In this document: positions 1 to 9,383 of the stretch, in pieces | Layout of the letters: every line of letters begins with the position of its first letter | Position numbering within the stretch: the first letter of the stretch is position 1 | NCBI RefSeq assembly: GCF_000478275.1 | Contig: NZ_ASJB01000043.1 | Location: 186,001-250,000, forward strand | Length of the DNA: 64,000 bases | Source of the DNA: Amycolatopsis orientalis DSM 40040 = KCTC 9412 | GTDB lineage: Bacteria > Actinomycetota > Actinomycetes > Mycobacteriales > Pseudonocardiaceae | Direction: 5' to 3' | Translations under genes and position numbers: made by a program | Notes under the pieces: model-generated | What the model was told of the DNA's origin: nothing | Databases searched by the model: none | The model's input: the letters and a program-made list of their open reading frames with translations, nothing else

Positions 1-292
1 GGCTGTCGACGACGACTTCGTTCCACAGGGAGGCGACGGGCGAGAGATCGGCGTAGGTGCTGAGATCCGCGTTGAGCAGCCGGGCGTTCGGGCCGTCGAC
101 GATGAGAAGGCGGCCGTCGGGGAGCCAGTCGAGCGTGATCGGCATCATCGTCGGCACGGTCGCGATCACTTCGCTTTCGCCGTCGGGCGTGACGGCGAGG
201 ACCTGGCCGGTTCCCCAGTTCGCGAGCCAGAGGCGGCCGTCGTGCCAGCGGGCGGATTCGGGGAGCTTGAGGCCGTCGAGCAGCGTGTTCAT
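1..292 (-). CDS. SMP-30/gluconolactonase-like protein, N-terminal part
   Basis: The gene is cut by the left edge of the window; only its first 97 codons are visible. The start is the ATG at 292-290, with a GAAGGAGAC ribosome site just upstream. The protein begins MNTLLDGLKLPESARWHDG and continues with LWLANWGTGQV and PITLDWLPDGRLLIVDG. This is the first blade pattern of SMP-30/LRE sugar-lactone hydrolases: an early Glu metal ligand in the PE-S-RWHDGRL context, then a DWLPDG-type turn. The family opens lactone rings in the cytoplasm using a divalent metal. The exact substrate cannot be told from this fragment. No signal peptide is seen. Confidence 0.75.
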   Translation of the reverse strand, partial: MNTLLDGLKLPESARWHDGRLWLANWGTGQVLAVTPDGESEVIATVPTMMPITLDWLPDGRLLIVDGPNARLLNADLSTYADLSPVASLWNEVVVDS

Positions 293-386
293 GGTGTCTC
301 CTTCGGTTCGTTTACCCCTATACGAACGGGACCCACCGTTTTCGACACCGGGGGCTGAAGGACGCTTTCCCCGCATCAGACGCAGC

Positions 387-429
387 GAAAGGGCCCTTCA
401 CCGCGTGGGATGCGGTGAAGGGCCCTTTC
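387..429. terminator. Hairpin terminator after kgd (GGGCCCTTCACCGC family)
   Basis: Perfect 18-bp arms at 387-404 and 412-429 around a 7-nt loop. It lies 24 bp beyond the kgd stop codon. The same stem sequence recurs at 21593-21635 and 40288-40330. There is no strong U-tract, so termination is inferred from position and symmetry. Confidence 0.7.
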
Positions 430-453
430 AGCTCACGTCAGGCGATCAGTGGC

Positions 454-3400
454 TCAGTCGAAGGCCCGAGCGATCAGCGCCTTCTGCTCGACCTCGTGCA
501 CCTTGGACGAACCGGCCGACGGCGCCGCCATCGGGCGCCGCGAGACGACGTCCAGGCCGGAGAACACCTCCGGGAGCTTCCGCGGCAGGTTCAGGCCGAA
601 GAACGGCCACGCACCCTGGTTCTCCGGCTCCTCCTGGACCCAGACCGCGGGAGCGCCGTTGTAGCGCTCGAGCGCCGCCAGCAGCTTCTTCTTCGGCAGC
701 GGGTAGTACTGCTCGACGCGCACGATCGCGATGTCGTTCGCCTCGCGCTTCGCCCGCTCGGCCACCAGTTCCCAGTACAGCTTGCCCGACGTCAGCAGGA
801 CCTTGCGCACCTTCGACGGGTCGACGACGGCGTCGTCGATGACCGACATGAACTTCGACTGGCCGGTGAAGTCCTCGACCGCCGAAGTCGCCGCCTTGTT
901 GCGCAGCATCGACTTGGGAGTGAAGACCACCAGCGGCCGGTTGACTCCGTCGAGCGCGTGACGGCGGAGGAGGTGGAAGTAGTTCGCCGGGGTGGAGGGC
1001 ACGGCGACGGTCATGGAGCCTTCGGCGCACAGCGAGAGGAAGCGCTCGATGCGGCCGGAGGTGTGGTCCGGGCCCTGGCCCTCGTGACCGTGCGGCAGCA
1101 GCAGCACGACGTCCGACAGCTGGCCCCACTTGGCCTCGCCGGAGGAGATGTACTCGTCGATGACGGTCTGCGCGCCGTTGACGAAGTCACCGAACTGCGC
1201 TTCCCACATGACCAGCGCTTCGGAGTTGGCCACGGAGTAGCCGTATTCGAAGCCGACCGCCGCGTACTCGGACAGCGCCGAGTCGTAGATCATGACGCGG
1301 CCCTGGCCCTCGGCCAGGCTGGCCAGCGGCGAGTACTCCTGGCCGGTCTTGCGGTCGATCAGCACCGAGTGGCGCTGGGTGAAGGTGCCGCGGCGGGAGT
1401 CCTGGCCGGACAGGCGCACGAGGCGGCCTTCCATGGCCAGCGAGCCGAAGGCGAGCAGTTCGCCGAAGGCCCAGTCGATGCCGCCTTCGCGGGACATCTT
1501 GTGGCGGCGTTCCATGACCGGCTTGACCCGCGGGTGCGGGGTGAAGCCCTCGGGCACGTTGAGGAACGCGTCACCGATGTGCTCGATGACCTCGGTGGTG
1601 GTGGCGGTGGGCACCTTGGCCGGGACCTGCTGCTCTTCTTCGACCGAGGGGCTGGCCTTCGCCGGGTGCTTCTCCAGCTCGCGGACCTCGTTGAAGACGT
1701 GCTCCAGCTGGCTGGAGAAGTCGCGCAACGCGGCTTCGGCCTCTTCGACGGAGATGTCGCCGCGGCCGATCAGCGATTCGGTGTAGGTCTTCCGGACCGA
1801 ACGCTTCGTGTCGATGATGTCGTACATCGCCGGCTGCGTCATCGAAGGGTCGTCGCCCTCGTTGTGGCCGCGGCGGCGGTAGCAGATCAGATCGATCACG
1901 ACGTCCTTGTGGAACGCCTGGCGGTAGTCGACGGCCAGCTTGGCCACCCAGTGCGCGGCCTCGGGGTCGTCGCCGTTCACGTGGAAGATCGGCGAGCCGA
2001 TCATCTTCGCGACGTCGGTGGCGTACTGGCTCGAGCGCGAGTGCTCGGGCGCGGTGGTGAAGCCGACCTGGTTGTTGACGATGACGTGCACGGTGCCGCC
2101 GGTGCGGTACCCGCGCAGCAGCGCCAGGTTCAGGGTCTCGGCCACGACGCCCTGGCCGGCGAAGGCCGCGTCGCCGTGCATGAGGACGGGGAGGACGGTG
2201 AAGCCCTCGCCGCCCTTGTCGAGGATGTCCTGCTTCGCGCGGACGATGCCCTCGAGGACCGGGTCGACGGTCTCCAGGTGCGACGGGTTCGCGGTCAGCG
2301 ACACCTTGGTCTCGCCGTCGCCGAACATGCGGAAGTACTTGCCCTCGGCACCGAGGTGGTACTTCACGTCACCGGAGCCGTGCGCCTGGCCCGGGTCGAG
2401 GTTGCCCTCGAACTCCTGGAAGATCTGCGCGATCGGCTTGCCGACGATGTTCGCGAGCACGTTCAGGCGGCCGCGGTGCGGCATGCCGATGACGACCTCG
2501 TCGAGTTCGTGCTCGGCGGCCTTGTCCAGCAGCGTGTCCAGCAGCGGGATCGCGGTCTCGCCGCCTTCGAGGGAGAACCGCTTCTGGCCGACGTATTTGG
2601 TCTGCAGGAAGGTCTCGAACGCCTCGGCGGCGTTGAGCTTGGAGAGCACGTACTTCTGGACGGCGGGGTCCGGCTTCTCGTGCGGGATCTCGACGCGGTC
2701 CTGGATCCAGCGGCGCTCTTCGGGGTCGAGGATGTGCGTGTACTCGATGCCCACGGTGCGGCAGTAGGAGTTGCGCAGCACCCCGAGGATGTCCCGCAGC
2801 TTCATCCGCTCCTGGCCGGCGAAGCCGCCGACCGGGAACTCGCGGTCCAGGTCCCACAGGGTCAGGCCGTGGGAGAGGACGTCGAGGTCGGCGTGGCTGC
2901 GCTGCCGGTAGTTCAGCGGGTCGGTGTCGGCCATCAGGTGACCGCGCATGCGGAAGGCGTCGATCAGCTCGATCACGCGCGCGGTCTTGTCGACCGGGCC
3001 GTCCGGGATGTCGGCGACCCAGCGGATCGGCTCGTACGGCAGGCGCAGGCTGGTGAAGACGTCGTCGTAGAAGCCGTCCTCGCCCAGCAGCAGCTCGTGG
3101 ATGCGCTTGAGGAACTCGCCAGACTCCGCGCCCTGGATGATGCGGTGGTCATAGGTCGAGGTCAGCGTCATGATCTTCGACACGCCGAGGTCGACCAGGG
3201 CCTTCTCGCTGGTGCCCTCGAAATGCGCCGGGTACTGCATGGCGCCGACGCCGATGATCGCGCCCTGACCGGCCTGCAGTCGCGGCACCGAGTGGTTGGT
3301 GCCGATGCCGCCGGGGTTGGTCAGCGAGATCGTGGTGCCGGCGAAGTCGTCGGCGGTCAGCTTGCCGGTGCGGGCCTTCTTGACGATGTCCTCGTAGGCC

Positions 3401-4182
3401 TGCCAGAACTGCATGAAGGTCATGTTCTCGGTGGCCTTGATGGAGGCCACGACGAGCGTGCGGGAGCCTTCCTTGCCCTTCATGTCGATCGCGAGACCGA
3501 AGTTCACGTGCTCCGGCGTGATCGCGAACGGCTTCCCGTCGATCAGCTGGTAGTGCCGGTTCATGTTCGGGAAGTCCTTCAGCGCACGGACCATCGCGTA
3601 ACCGATGAGGTGCGTGAAGGAGATCTTGCCGCCGCGCGTGCGCTTGAGGTGGTTGTTGATGACGATGCGGTTGTCGGCCATCAACTTCGCCGGAACGGCG
3701 CGCACACTCGTCGCCGTCGGCACCGACAGCGAGGCGTCCATGTTCTTCGCGATCGCGGCCGCGGCGCCACGGAGCTGCTTCGACTCCGGCTCGGCGTCCT
3801 TCTCGGCCGGCTTGGCGGGAGCCTTCGCCGGGGCCTTCGCGGGGGCCGCCTTGGGCGCGGCCGCCTTCGCTTCGGTCTTCGGGGCCGGCTTCGCGGGCGC
3901 CTTGGTCTCCGTCTTCGGAGCGGTCTGCTTCGCGGTGGACTCGGCGTTGCGGACCGTCTGCGGCGACGGCGTGGAGGCCTGGCCGTTGGTGCCCGGGCCA
4001 TCCTTGACGGTCTGACGTGCGTCGTCAGCCTTCGTCTGCGCGGCCTGCGTTGGCTTGAAGTCCGCGAAGAAGTCGTGCCAGGCGGCATCGACTGAGGTGG
4101 GGTCGGCGAGGAACTGGTCGTACATTTCCTCGACGACCCACTCGTTGGGGCCGAATTGTGACGCAGGGCTGCTGCTGGACAC
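454..4182 (-). CDS. kgd: Multifunctional 2-oxoglutarate decarboxylase / dehydrogenase E1-E2 (Kgd, SucA/OdhA type)
   Basis: A 1242-residue protein that fuses an E2 succinyltransferase-like domain to a thiamine-diphosphate E1 domain, as in mycobacterial Kgd (about 1230 residues). Residues 1-45 carry the N-terminal [16 protein letters not shown] segment. Residues 50-125 form a Lys/Ala/Pro-rich flexible linker. The acyltransferase part follows, with the [14 protein letters not shown] version of the E2 active-site motif. The remainder is E1, with [12 protein letters not shown] and [18 protein letters not shown] for TPP and Mg binding. There is no lipoyl domain, as usual for this enzyme. It converts 2-oxoglutarate toward succinyl-CoA or succinate semialdehyde in the TCA cycle. 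The GTG start at 4182 has GAGGCGAG upstream. The gene is monocistronic and ends before the hairpin at 387-429. Confidence 0.96.
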   Translation of the reverse strand: MSSSSPASQFGPNEWVVEEMYDQFLADPTSVDAAWHDFFADFKPTQAAQTKADDARQTVKDGPGTNGQASTPSPQTVRNAESTAKQTAPKTETKAPAKPAPKTEAKAAAPKAAPAKAPAKAPAKPAEKDAEPESKQLRGAAAAIAKNMDASLSVPTATSVRAVPAKLMADNRIVINNHLKRTRGGKISFTHLIGYAMVRALKDFPNMNRHYQLIDGKPFAITPEHVNFGLAIDMKGKEGSRTLVVASIKATENMTFMQFWQAYEDIVKKARTGKLTADDFAGTTISLTNPGGIGTNHSVPRLQAGQGAIIGVGAMQYPAHFEGTSEKALVDLGVSKIMTLTSTYDHRIIQGAESGEFLKRIHELLLGEDGFYDDVFTSLRLPYEPIRWVADIPDGPVDKTARVIELIDAFRMRGHLMADTDPLNYRQRSHADLDVLSHGLTLWDLDREFPVGGFAGQERMKLRDILGVLRNSYCRTVGIEYTHILDPEERRWIQDRVEIPHEKPDPAVQKYVLSKLNAAEAFETFLQTKYVGQKRFSLEGGETAIPLLDTLLDKAAEHELDEVVIGMPHRGRLNVLANIVGKPIAQIFQEFEGNLDPGQAHGSGDVKYHLGAEGKYFRMFGDGETKVSLTANPSHLETVDPVLEGIVRAKQDILDKGGEGFTVLPVLMHGDAAFAGQGVVAETLNLALLRGYRTGGTVHVIVNNQVGFTTAPEHSRSSQYATDVAKMIGSPIFHVNGDDPEAAHWVAKLAVDYRQAFHKDVVIDLICYRRRGHNEGDDPSMTQPAMYDIIDTKRSVRKTYTESLIGRGDISVEEAEAALRDFSSQLEHVFNEVRELEKHPAKASPSVEEEQQVPAKVPTATTTEVIEHIGDAFLNVPEGFTPHPRVKPVMERRHKMSREGGIDWAFGELLAFGSLAMEGRLVRLSGQDSRRGTFTQRHSVLIDRKTGQEYSPLASLAEGQGRVMIYDSALSEYAAVGFEYGYSVANSEALVMWEAQFGDFVNGAQTVIDEYISSGEAKWGQLSDVVLLLPHGHEGQGPDHTSGRIERFLSLCAEGSMTVAVPSTPANYFHLLRRHALDGVNRPLVVFTPKSMLRNKAATSAVEDFTGQSKFMSVIDDAVVDPSKVRKVLLTSGKLYWELVAERAKREANDIAIVRVEQYYPLPKKKLLAALERYNGAPAVWVQEEPENQGAWPFFGLNLPRKLPEVFSGLDVVSRRPMAAPSAGSSKVHEVEQKALIARAFD

Positions 4183-4555
4183 GGCTTGGACTCGCCTCTA
4201 TCCGTCTCGAGATCTTGAACACCGCTGATGCGCCTACCAGGCTAACCCCCTCGGTGGCGGCCGTGTGATGGAACTGGCCTGTGTGAGGCGTGGCGCACTA
4301 GGTGATGGGTCACTGACTCGATCAAGAGATCGAAAACAGGCCACGCGGGGGAAGGGGTCGCGGCCACTCGGGGGAGCGGGGGACCTTTGCTGTCGCTGTC
4401 GATATCTGTGCAGGTCAGGTCACTGTTTTGTCGGGTAAGCTTGGTGAAGTGGTCGTGCCAGGACAGCCTGGAGTTCACGTCGGCGGGCTTTGCTGGCTGG
4501 AGGATGCGGCCGGTGTCGTGCCGGTCGCCGGTCGCCCGCGAGGTGGTGGCAGCCG
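4183..4555. other. Intergenic region upstream of kgd
   Basis: 373 bp between the divergent kgd and a small hypothetical gene. It should contain both promoters. I see no convincing -35/-10 pair, RNA gene or strong repeat. Short open frames here have no recognisable protein character. Confidence 0.5.
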
Positions 4556-4822
4556 ATGTGGCTGGACGAGTGTCCGTCGTTCTGGGACGAGGGGCGCGTG
4601 CGCCCGTTGGTCACCGAATCCGGCAAGGTCGTGCTGATGTGCGACTCGTGCTGCGCGGTGTGGCCGACGCTCTCCGACTTCAAGGAGATGGAGCACGTCG
4701 AGCCCGACGAGCCGGACTGGGCGGTGACGGCCGGGGTCCACGTCCGGCCGGGGACCTTCCGGTGGGCGTCGGAGCGGGACCTGGAGGACGCCGGGATGAG
4801 CGGTCTCGCCTGGCGGTCCTGA
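4556..4822 (+). CDS. Small conserved-type hypothetical protein with CxxCC motif
   Basis: An 88-residue acidic protein beginning MWLDECPSFWDEGRV. The ATG at 4556 is preceded by GAGGTGGTGG. A longer in-frame extension upstream is Arg/Ala-rich and looks non-coding. The protein has a central CDSCC motif that could bind metal, then a Trp/Glu/Pro-rich second half (MEHVEPDEPDW). No enzyme motif, signal peptide or membrane segment is visible, and I do not recognise the family. It is convergent with the DUF4291 gene. Good GC3 periodicity and a plausible ribosome site support it as real. Confidence 0.6.
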   Translation: MWLDECPSFWDEGRVRPLVTESGKVVLMCDSCCAVWPTLSDFKEMEHVEPDEPDWAVTAGVHVRPGTFRWASERDLEDAGMSGLAWRS

Positions 4823-4830
4823 GGGTTTCC

Positions 4831-4871
4831 GCATTCAGAGCCCTGCGCATTCAGAGGACTAAACGCTGGGG
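4831..4871. repeat. Degenerate hairpin of the CATTCAGTCCTCTGAATG family with direct repeat
   Basis: GCATTCAGAG occurs twice (4831-4840 and 4846-4855). The second copy forms a degenerate version of the hairpin seen at 5493-5530 and 26517-26546. The TAG stop of the DUF4291 gene (4861-4859) lies inside this element, so it may act as a compact stop-plus-terminator. Confidence 0.55.
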
Positions 4872-5431
4872 TACGGACGTTCCGCGGGCAGCAGCGCTTC
4901 GGCCTCGTCGATGCGGTTCGCGGCGACGAGCGCGCCGATGTCGCGCATGGTCGTGGTGACGTCGGTGACCGCGGTGATCCATTTGTCGACATAGCGATCG
5001 ACGGCTTCGCCGCTCAGCCCCATCTGGAGCGAGCGGTGCTTCAGCGGACCGAGCCGGATGCCGCGTTCCGGGTCCCATTGGACGCGGACTGGGCTGGTCT
5101 TGACCTGGCGGCGCCACGTCTCCCGGTCGGGGTGGACGTCCGGGTCGTAGTGGCTGAGCGCCGCGTGTTCGAGCGCCCAGGCGAAACCCTCGCGAGTGAT
5201 GTCGAGGGCGAGTACGCGTTCCTGGCCGGGCTTGGCCGCCCAGCCGCAGCGGTACGCCATCCACAGGAAGGACGGCTTGATCCAGGTCATCCGTTCGCGT
5301 TTGAACGGCGGCGCGAACGTGCCCGCTTTCAGCGCCGCGTCGGCGATGGCCGGTGAATACGCCTGGTAGACGCGGATCGTGGTTTCGGTGTGGACGGCGC
5401 GGATCTGCCGCGCCGGGATCTCTTCGTTCAT
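4859..5431 (-). CDS. DUF4291 domain protein
   Basis: A 190-residue protein from the ATG at 5431; a GTG at 5449 would add six residues. It matches the DUF4291 pattern along its whole length: RQIRAVHTETTIRVYQAYSP at the start, then FKRERMTWIKPSFLWMAYR, then WAAKPGQERVLALDITREGF. The family is widespread in bacteria and some fungi, soluble, and of unknown biochemical role. No partner gene is linked: it converges on the small protein at 4556 and lies downstream of nothing on its own strand. Its last codons and stop lie inside a hairpin repeat. Confidence 0.85.
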   Translation of the reverse strand: MNEEIPARQIRAVHTETTIRVYQAYSPAIADAALKAGTFAPPFKRERMTWIKPSFLWMAYRCGWAAKPGQERVLALDITREGFAWALEHAALSHYDPDVHPDRETWRRQVKTSPVRVQWDPERGIRLGPLKHRSLQMGLSGEAVDRYVDKWITAVTDVTTTMRDIGALVAANRIDEAEALLPAERPYPSV

Positions 5432-5492
5432 TTGCCGTGATGCTGACACGCGTGGGTGTTCGCGCGCGACCGAAATTCCCTTGCCCGCCGGG

Positions 5493-5530
5493 CGATGCCC
5501 CGCATTCAGAGGACTGAATGCGGGGCATCG
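5493..5530. terminator. Hairpin terminator after the fused ABC exporter
   Basis: Perfect 17-bp arms (5493-5509 and 5514-5530) with a 4-nt AGGA loop; the core is CCCCGCATTCAG/CTGAATGCGGGG. It begins 4 bp past the exporter stop codon at 5534. The same core recurs at 26517-26546 and, degenerate, at 4831-4871. Confidence 0.75.
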
Positions 5531-5533
5531 TTG

Positions 5534-8500
5534 TCAGCCCAGGGACCACAGGCGCGCGTAGTGGCCGTCCGCGGCCAGGAGTTCGCTGTGCGTGCCCTGT
5601 TCGATGATCCGGCCGTGGTCCAGGACCACGATCCGGTCGGCCTTGGCGGCGGTGGCGAGGCGGTGCGCGACGACGAACGTCGTGCGGCGGCGCGCGAGTT
5701 GTTCCGTGGCACGCAGGACGGCGGCTTCGGTGGACGGGTCGAGGGCCGCGGTCGCCTCGTCGAGCAGGAGGACGTCCGGGTCCACGAGTTCGGCGCGGGC
5801 GAGGGCGACGAGTTGCCGCTGTCCGGCCGAAAGCGACCGTCCGCGTTCGCCGACGGGCTGGTGGAAACCGGCAGGGAGGGCGGCGACCCCGTCGAGCGCG
5901 CCGACCGACCGGACCGCTTCCTCGACCTCCGCGTCCGTCGCGGTGGGCCTGCCGTAGCGCACGTTGTCCGCGACGGTCCCCGAGAACAGATGCGCTTCCT
6001 GTGGCACCACGCCCATCCGCGCGCGCAGCGCGGCCAGGTCGTACTCGCGGATGTCGGTCCCGTCGATCCGGACCACGCCGCCGGTCGCGTCATAGAACCG
6101 CGCGACGAGCTTCACCGCCGTCGACTTCCCGGCGCCCGTCGCGCCGACCAAGGCGACCGTCTCCCCGGCCGAAACCTCCAGCGAAAGCCCGGTCAAGGCG
6201 GGCTCGTCCGTCGCGGTGTAAGCGAAGTCGACGTCCTTGAAGGAGACCTCACCCCGCAGTCGTTCCGGGACCGCGACCGGGTTTTCCGCTTCGGGGACGG
6301 AAGTCGGCGTGCGCAACAGATCGCCGATGCGCGTCAGGCCGACCCGCGCCTGCTGGTAGCCGTCGAAAACCGAAGACAGCTGCTGGATCGGCGAGAAGAA
6401 CTGGCCCAGGTACAGCAGGAACGCCACCAGCACACCGGCCGACAGGGTGCCCGCCGCGACCCGGTTCGCGCCGACGATCAGCACCACGACCTCGGCCAGT
6501 CCGGAAAGCATTGCCGCGAAAGGGAAATACGTCGCGACATAGCGTTGCGCGCGGAGCCGGGAACGCCGGTACTCGTCACTGCGGGAGGCGAACTTCTCCG
6601 CCGTCCGCTCCTCGCGGGTGTACGCCTGCGCGACCCGCAGCCCGCTCACGTTCTCCTGCATGTCCGCGTTGACCACGCTGACGCGTTCGCGAGCTTCGGT
6701 GTACGCCTTCGAGGAGGCGCGGCGGAAGATCACCGTCGCCACGATGAGGATCGGGAGCACCGCGAGCGCATACGCGGCCAGGCCGATGTCGGTGATCATC
6801 AGCGCCGCCGCGATGCCGACCAGCGTCAGCGCGCTCACCACGGCCTGTGCCACGCCGGTCTGCAGGAACGTCGACAGCGCGTCGACGTCGGTCGTCATCC
6901 GGGTCATGATCTTGCCGGACAGTTCGCGTTCGTAGAAGTCGAGCCCTAGTCGTTGCAGATGGGCGTAACTGCGTACGCGCAACGAATACAGCACCGTCTC
7001 GCCGACCCGTGCCGTCATCCTGGTCTGGAGGTAGACCACCAGCCAGTCCACGAGGATCACCAACGCGCCGATGCCGGCGGCCAGCCAGATCACCGCCTCC
7101 GCCCCGGCGCGGACGCCGTTGTCGATGCCGTGCTGGTACAGCGCGGGCATCGCGATGGTGGCCAGCGCGTCGGCGGCGACCAGCCCGATCACCACGGCGA
7201 GCGGGCCGCGCACCGGTTTCAGCAGGCGGGCGAGGCGGAACTTCGGCTCGGGCGCGGTGACATCCGTGCCCGGCAGCCGCGGAGTGTCCGTGGCGGGCGG
7301 CAGCTTCCGGACACCTTCGAGGAGTTCGCCGCTCGGCGGCAGGTCGACGTCCCATTCGCCGCCGGAGCCCTTCCGCCGCTCGCCCGCCAGCTCGTCGGCG
7401 TCCTCCTGCCGTGGCCACAGGGCGGGGGTGATCCCGGCGGGGCCGCAGTCGAGACCCTCGCAGCGATGCGGCTCCTCGACGTCGTCGCCCGGACCCGCGA
7501 CGAGTTCGCGGAACAGCGGGCACCGCGCCAGCAGCTCCTCCTCCGTGCCGACGTCGACGACGCGGCCCTTGTCCAGCACGGCGATCCGGTCGGCGAGGGC
7601 GAGGGTGGAACGGCGGTGCGCGATCAGCAGGGTCGTCCGGCTCTCGGTGACCGATCGCAGCGTGTCGTGGATCGCCGCTTCGGTGACCGTGTCGATGGCC
7701 GAGGTCGCGTCGTCGAGGACCAGCACACGCGGATCGGTCATCAGCGCCCGAGCGAGGCCGAGCCGCTGCCGCTGACCGCCCGACAACGTCAGGCCGCGCT
7801 CGCCGACGAGCGTGTCGTAGCCGTCGGGGAGCCGCTGGATGAACTCGTCCGCTTCCGCCGCCCGCGCGGCCGCCCGGATCTCTTCGTCGCTCGCGTCCGG
7901 CCTGCCATAGGCGATGTTGTCGCGCACGGACGAGGAGAACAGGAACGCCTCCTCGAAGACCACGCCGATGACGCTGCGCAGATCCCGCTGCCGGACGTCG
8001 CGGACGTCGAGCTCACCTACCTGCACGGAACCGCTGTGCACGTCGTAGAACCGGGGCAGCAGCAGGGAGATCGTCGACTTGCCCGAACCGGCGGTGCCGA
8101 CCAGCGCGAGCGTTTCGCCCGGCCGGGCTTCCAGCGTGAGGCCGTCGAGCACGGGATCCGACCGCGTGTAGCCGAAGGAGACGTCCTCCAGCCGGACACC
8201 GAGCGGGCCCTCGGGCAAGGGGCGCGCGTCCGGGCTGTCGACGACGTCCGGCTGCGCGTCGATCAGTTCGTTGACCCGTTCCGCGCCCGCCCTGGTCAGC
8301 TGGGCCTGGACGACGAGGCTGGAGATCATCCTGGCCGGGCCGATCAGGATGGAGAGGTAGGTCGCGAACGCCAGGAAGGTGCCGAGGCTGATCTCGCCCT
8401 TCAGCGCGAGTACGCCGCCGACCGCCAGCACCGCGACCTGACCCGCCGCGGGCAGCGCGGCCGTCGTGGCCGTCGGCAGGGAGGACAGCCGTGCCGCGCG

Positions 8501-9259
8501 CATACGTTCGGCGAAGAGCTTCTTCGCCGTGTTCTCCAACTTCGCGACTTCGCGCGCTTCCTGACCGAAGCCCTTCACGACGCGTACGCCGGTGACGGTC
8601 TCCTCGACCTGCTGCGCGACATCGGCCGCGCGTTGCTGCGCCGCCCACGTCGCGGGGAACAGCCGCTTCCGGCTCACCGCCATGATGATCGCGATCGCGG
8701 GAGCGACCACCATCGCGATCAAGGTCAGCGTCGGGGACATCCACAGCATCGCGCCCAGCGACAGCAGCGCGAAGATCACCGACCCCGCCGACAGCGGCAC
8801 CTGCATCAGGACCGACGTGACCAGCTGCAGATCCGAGATCGCGCGCGAGGCGACCTGGCCGGTGCGCAACGCGTCCTGCTTGCCGCCGTCGAGCCGGGAG
8901 ACCGCGTTGAACACCTGGCGGCGCAGATCGTGCTGCACGTCCAGGGCCAGCCGTCCGCCGACGTACCGGCGGGCGAAGGCGTTGCCGAAGGTCAGCACCT
9001 GCACCACCGCCATCACGGCGGCGAGCAGGCCGAGGCGGGAGGTTTCGCCCGCGACTGCGTCGTCGAGCGCTTCGCGGATCAGCAGAGGACCGGCGGCCTG
9101 GAGGCCGACGCCGATGATCGCCGCGCCCAGCGACAGCACGACCAGCCAGGGGTGTTTCCAGCACGAAGCGGCCAACCGCCGGATCCAGCCTCCGGTGGGT
9201 ACCGGGGCCGTCTCACGAGCAGGGCTGGCTTGACGCGGGCGAGGTGGAGCAGTGGTCAC
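5534..9259 (-). CDS. Fused asymmetric ABC exporter (TMD-NBD-TMD-NBD)
   Basis: A 1241-residue protein holding two complete ABC exporter halves in one chain, where many bacteria use two genes. TMD1 is about residues 35-325 and NBD1 about 355-580, with Walker A GTAGSGKST (388-396), LSGGQ (492-496) and H548. A linker of about 90 residues leads to TMD2 and NBD2 (GATGAGKST, VPQEAHLF, LSAGQ, LLLDEATAALD). In NBD1 the Q-loop Gln is Glu (VFEEAFL) and the catalytic Glu after Walker B is Asp (LVLDDATS). NBD2 keeps the Glu but has LSAGQ. One ATP site is therefore degenerate, as in heterodimeric multidrug or lipid exporters. GTG start at 9259. The cargo is unknown. Confidence 0.93.
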   Translation of the reverse strand: MTTAPPRPRQASPARETAPVPTGGWIRRLAASCWKHPWLVVLSLGAAIIGVGLQAAGPLLIREALDDAVAGETSRLGLLAAVMAVVQVLTFGNAFARRYVGGRLALDVQHDLRRQVFNAVSRLDGGKQDALRTGQVASRAISDLQLVTSVLMQVPLSAGSVIFALLSLGAMLWMSPTLTLIAMVVAPAIAIIMAVSRKRLFPATWAAQQRAADVAQQVEETVTGVRVVKGFGQEAREVAKLENTAKKLFAERMRAARLSSLPTATTAALPAAGQVAVLAVGGVLALKGEISLGTFLAFATYLSILIGPARMISSLVVQAQLTRAGAERVNELIDAQPDVVDSPDARPLPEGPLGVRLEDVSFGYTRSDPVLDGLTLEARPGETLALVGTAGSGKSTISLLLPRFYDVHSGSVQVGELDVRDVRQRDLRSVIGVVFEEAFLFSSSVRDNIAYGRPDASDEEIRAAARAAEADEFIQRLPDGYDTLVGERGLTLSGGQRQRLGLARALMTDPRVLVLDDATSAIDTVTEAAIHDTLRSVTESRTTLLIAHRRSTLALADRIAVLDKGRVVDVGTEEELLARCPLFRELVAGPGDDVEEPHRCEGLDCGPAGITPALWPRQEDADELAGERRKGSGGEWDVDLPPSGELLEGVRKLPPATDTPRLPGTDVTAPEPKFRLARLLKPVRGPLAVVIGLVAADALATIAMPALYQHGIDNGVRAGAEAVIWLAAGIGALVILVDWLVVYLQTRMTARVGETVLYSLRVRSYAHLQRLGLDFYERELSGKIMTRMTTDVDALSTFLQTGVAQAVVSALTLVGIAAALMITDIGLAAYALAVLPILIVATVIFRRASSKAYTEARERVSVVNADMQENVSGLRVAQAYTREERTAEKFASRSDEYRRSRLRAQRYVATYFPFAAMLSGLAEVVVLIVGANRVAAGTLSAGVLVAFLLYLGQFFSPIQQLSSVFDGYQQARVGLTRIGDLLRTPTSVPEAENPVAVPERLRGEVSFKDVDFAYTATDEPALTGLSLEVSAGETVALVGATGAGKSTAVKLVARFYDATGGVVRIDGTDIREYDLAALRARMGVVPQEAHLFSGTVADNVRYGRPTATDAEVEEAVRSVGALDGVAALPAGFHQPVGERGRSLSAGQRQLVALARAELVDPDVLLLDEATAALDPSTEAAVLRATEQLARRRTTFVVAHRLATAAKADRIVVLDHGRIIEQGTHSELLAADGHYARLWSLG

Positions 9260-9312
9260 CCCGCCAGCCTAGGCGGCGGTACCGACAACCCCGGCCGGTT
9301 CGCGCAGGGCCG

Positions 9313-9367
9313 AACGCCATGAAAGGTCCTTTCCTTGCAAATTTTGCAAGGAAAGGACCTTTCATGG
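9313..9367. terminator. Long palindrome (bidirectional terminator, GGTCCTTTCC family)
   Basis: A 55-bp palindrome with perfect 27-bp arms (9313-9339, 9341-9367) and a single central T. It lies between the ABC-2 permease stop (9384) and the start of the fused exporter (9259). A sister copy is at 44633-44693. Both strands would form the same structure. Confidence 0.7.
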
Positions 9368-9383
9368 CGCGTGTGGCTGCGAC

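Noticed and set aside
415..4095. A 1226-residue open frame on the plus strand opposite kgd
   Set aside because: It is a shadow caused by high GC3 in kgd. It is Arg/Val/Asp/Leu-rich, has no family motif or ribosome site, and kgd itself is unmistakable.
6953..9322. A 789-residue plus-strand frame opposite the fused ABC exporter
   Set aside because: It has no recognisable domain and mirrors the codon pattern of the exporter; it also runs into the adjacent palindrome.
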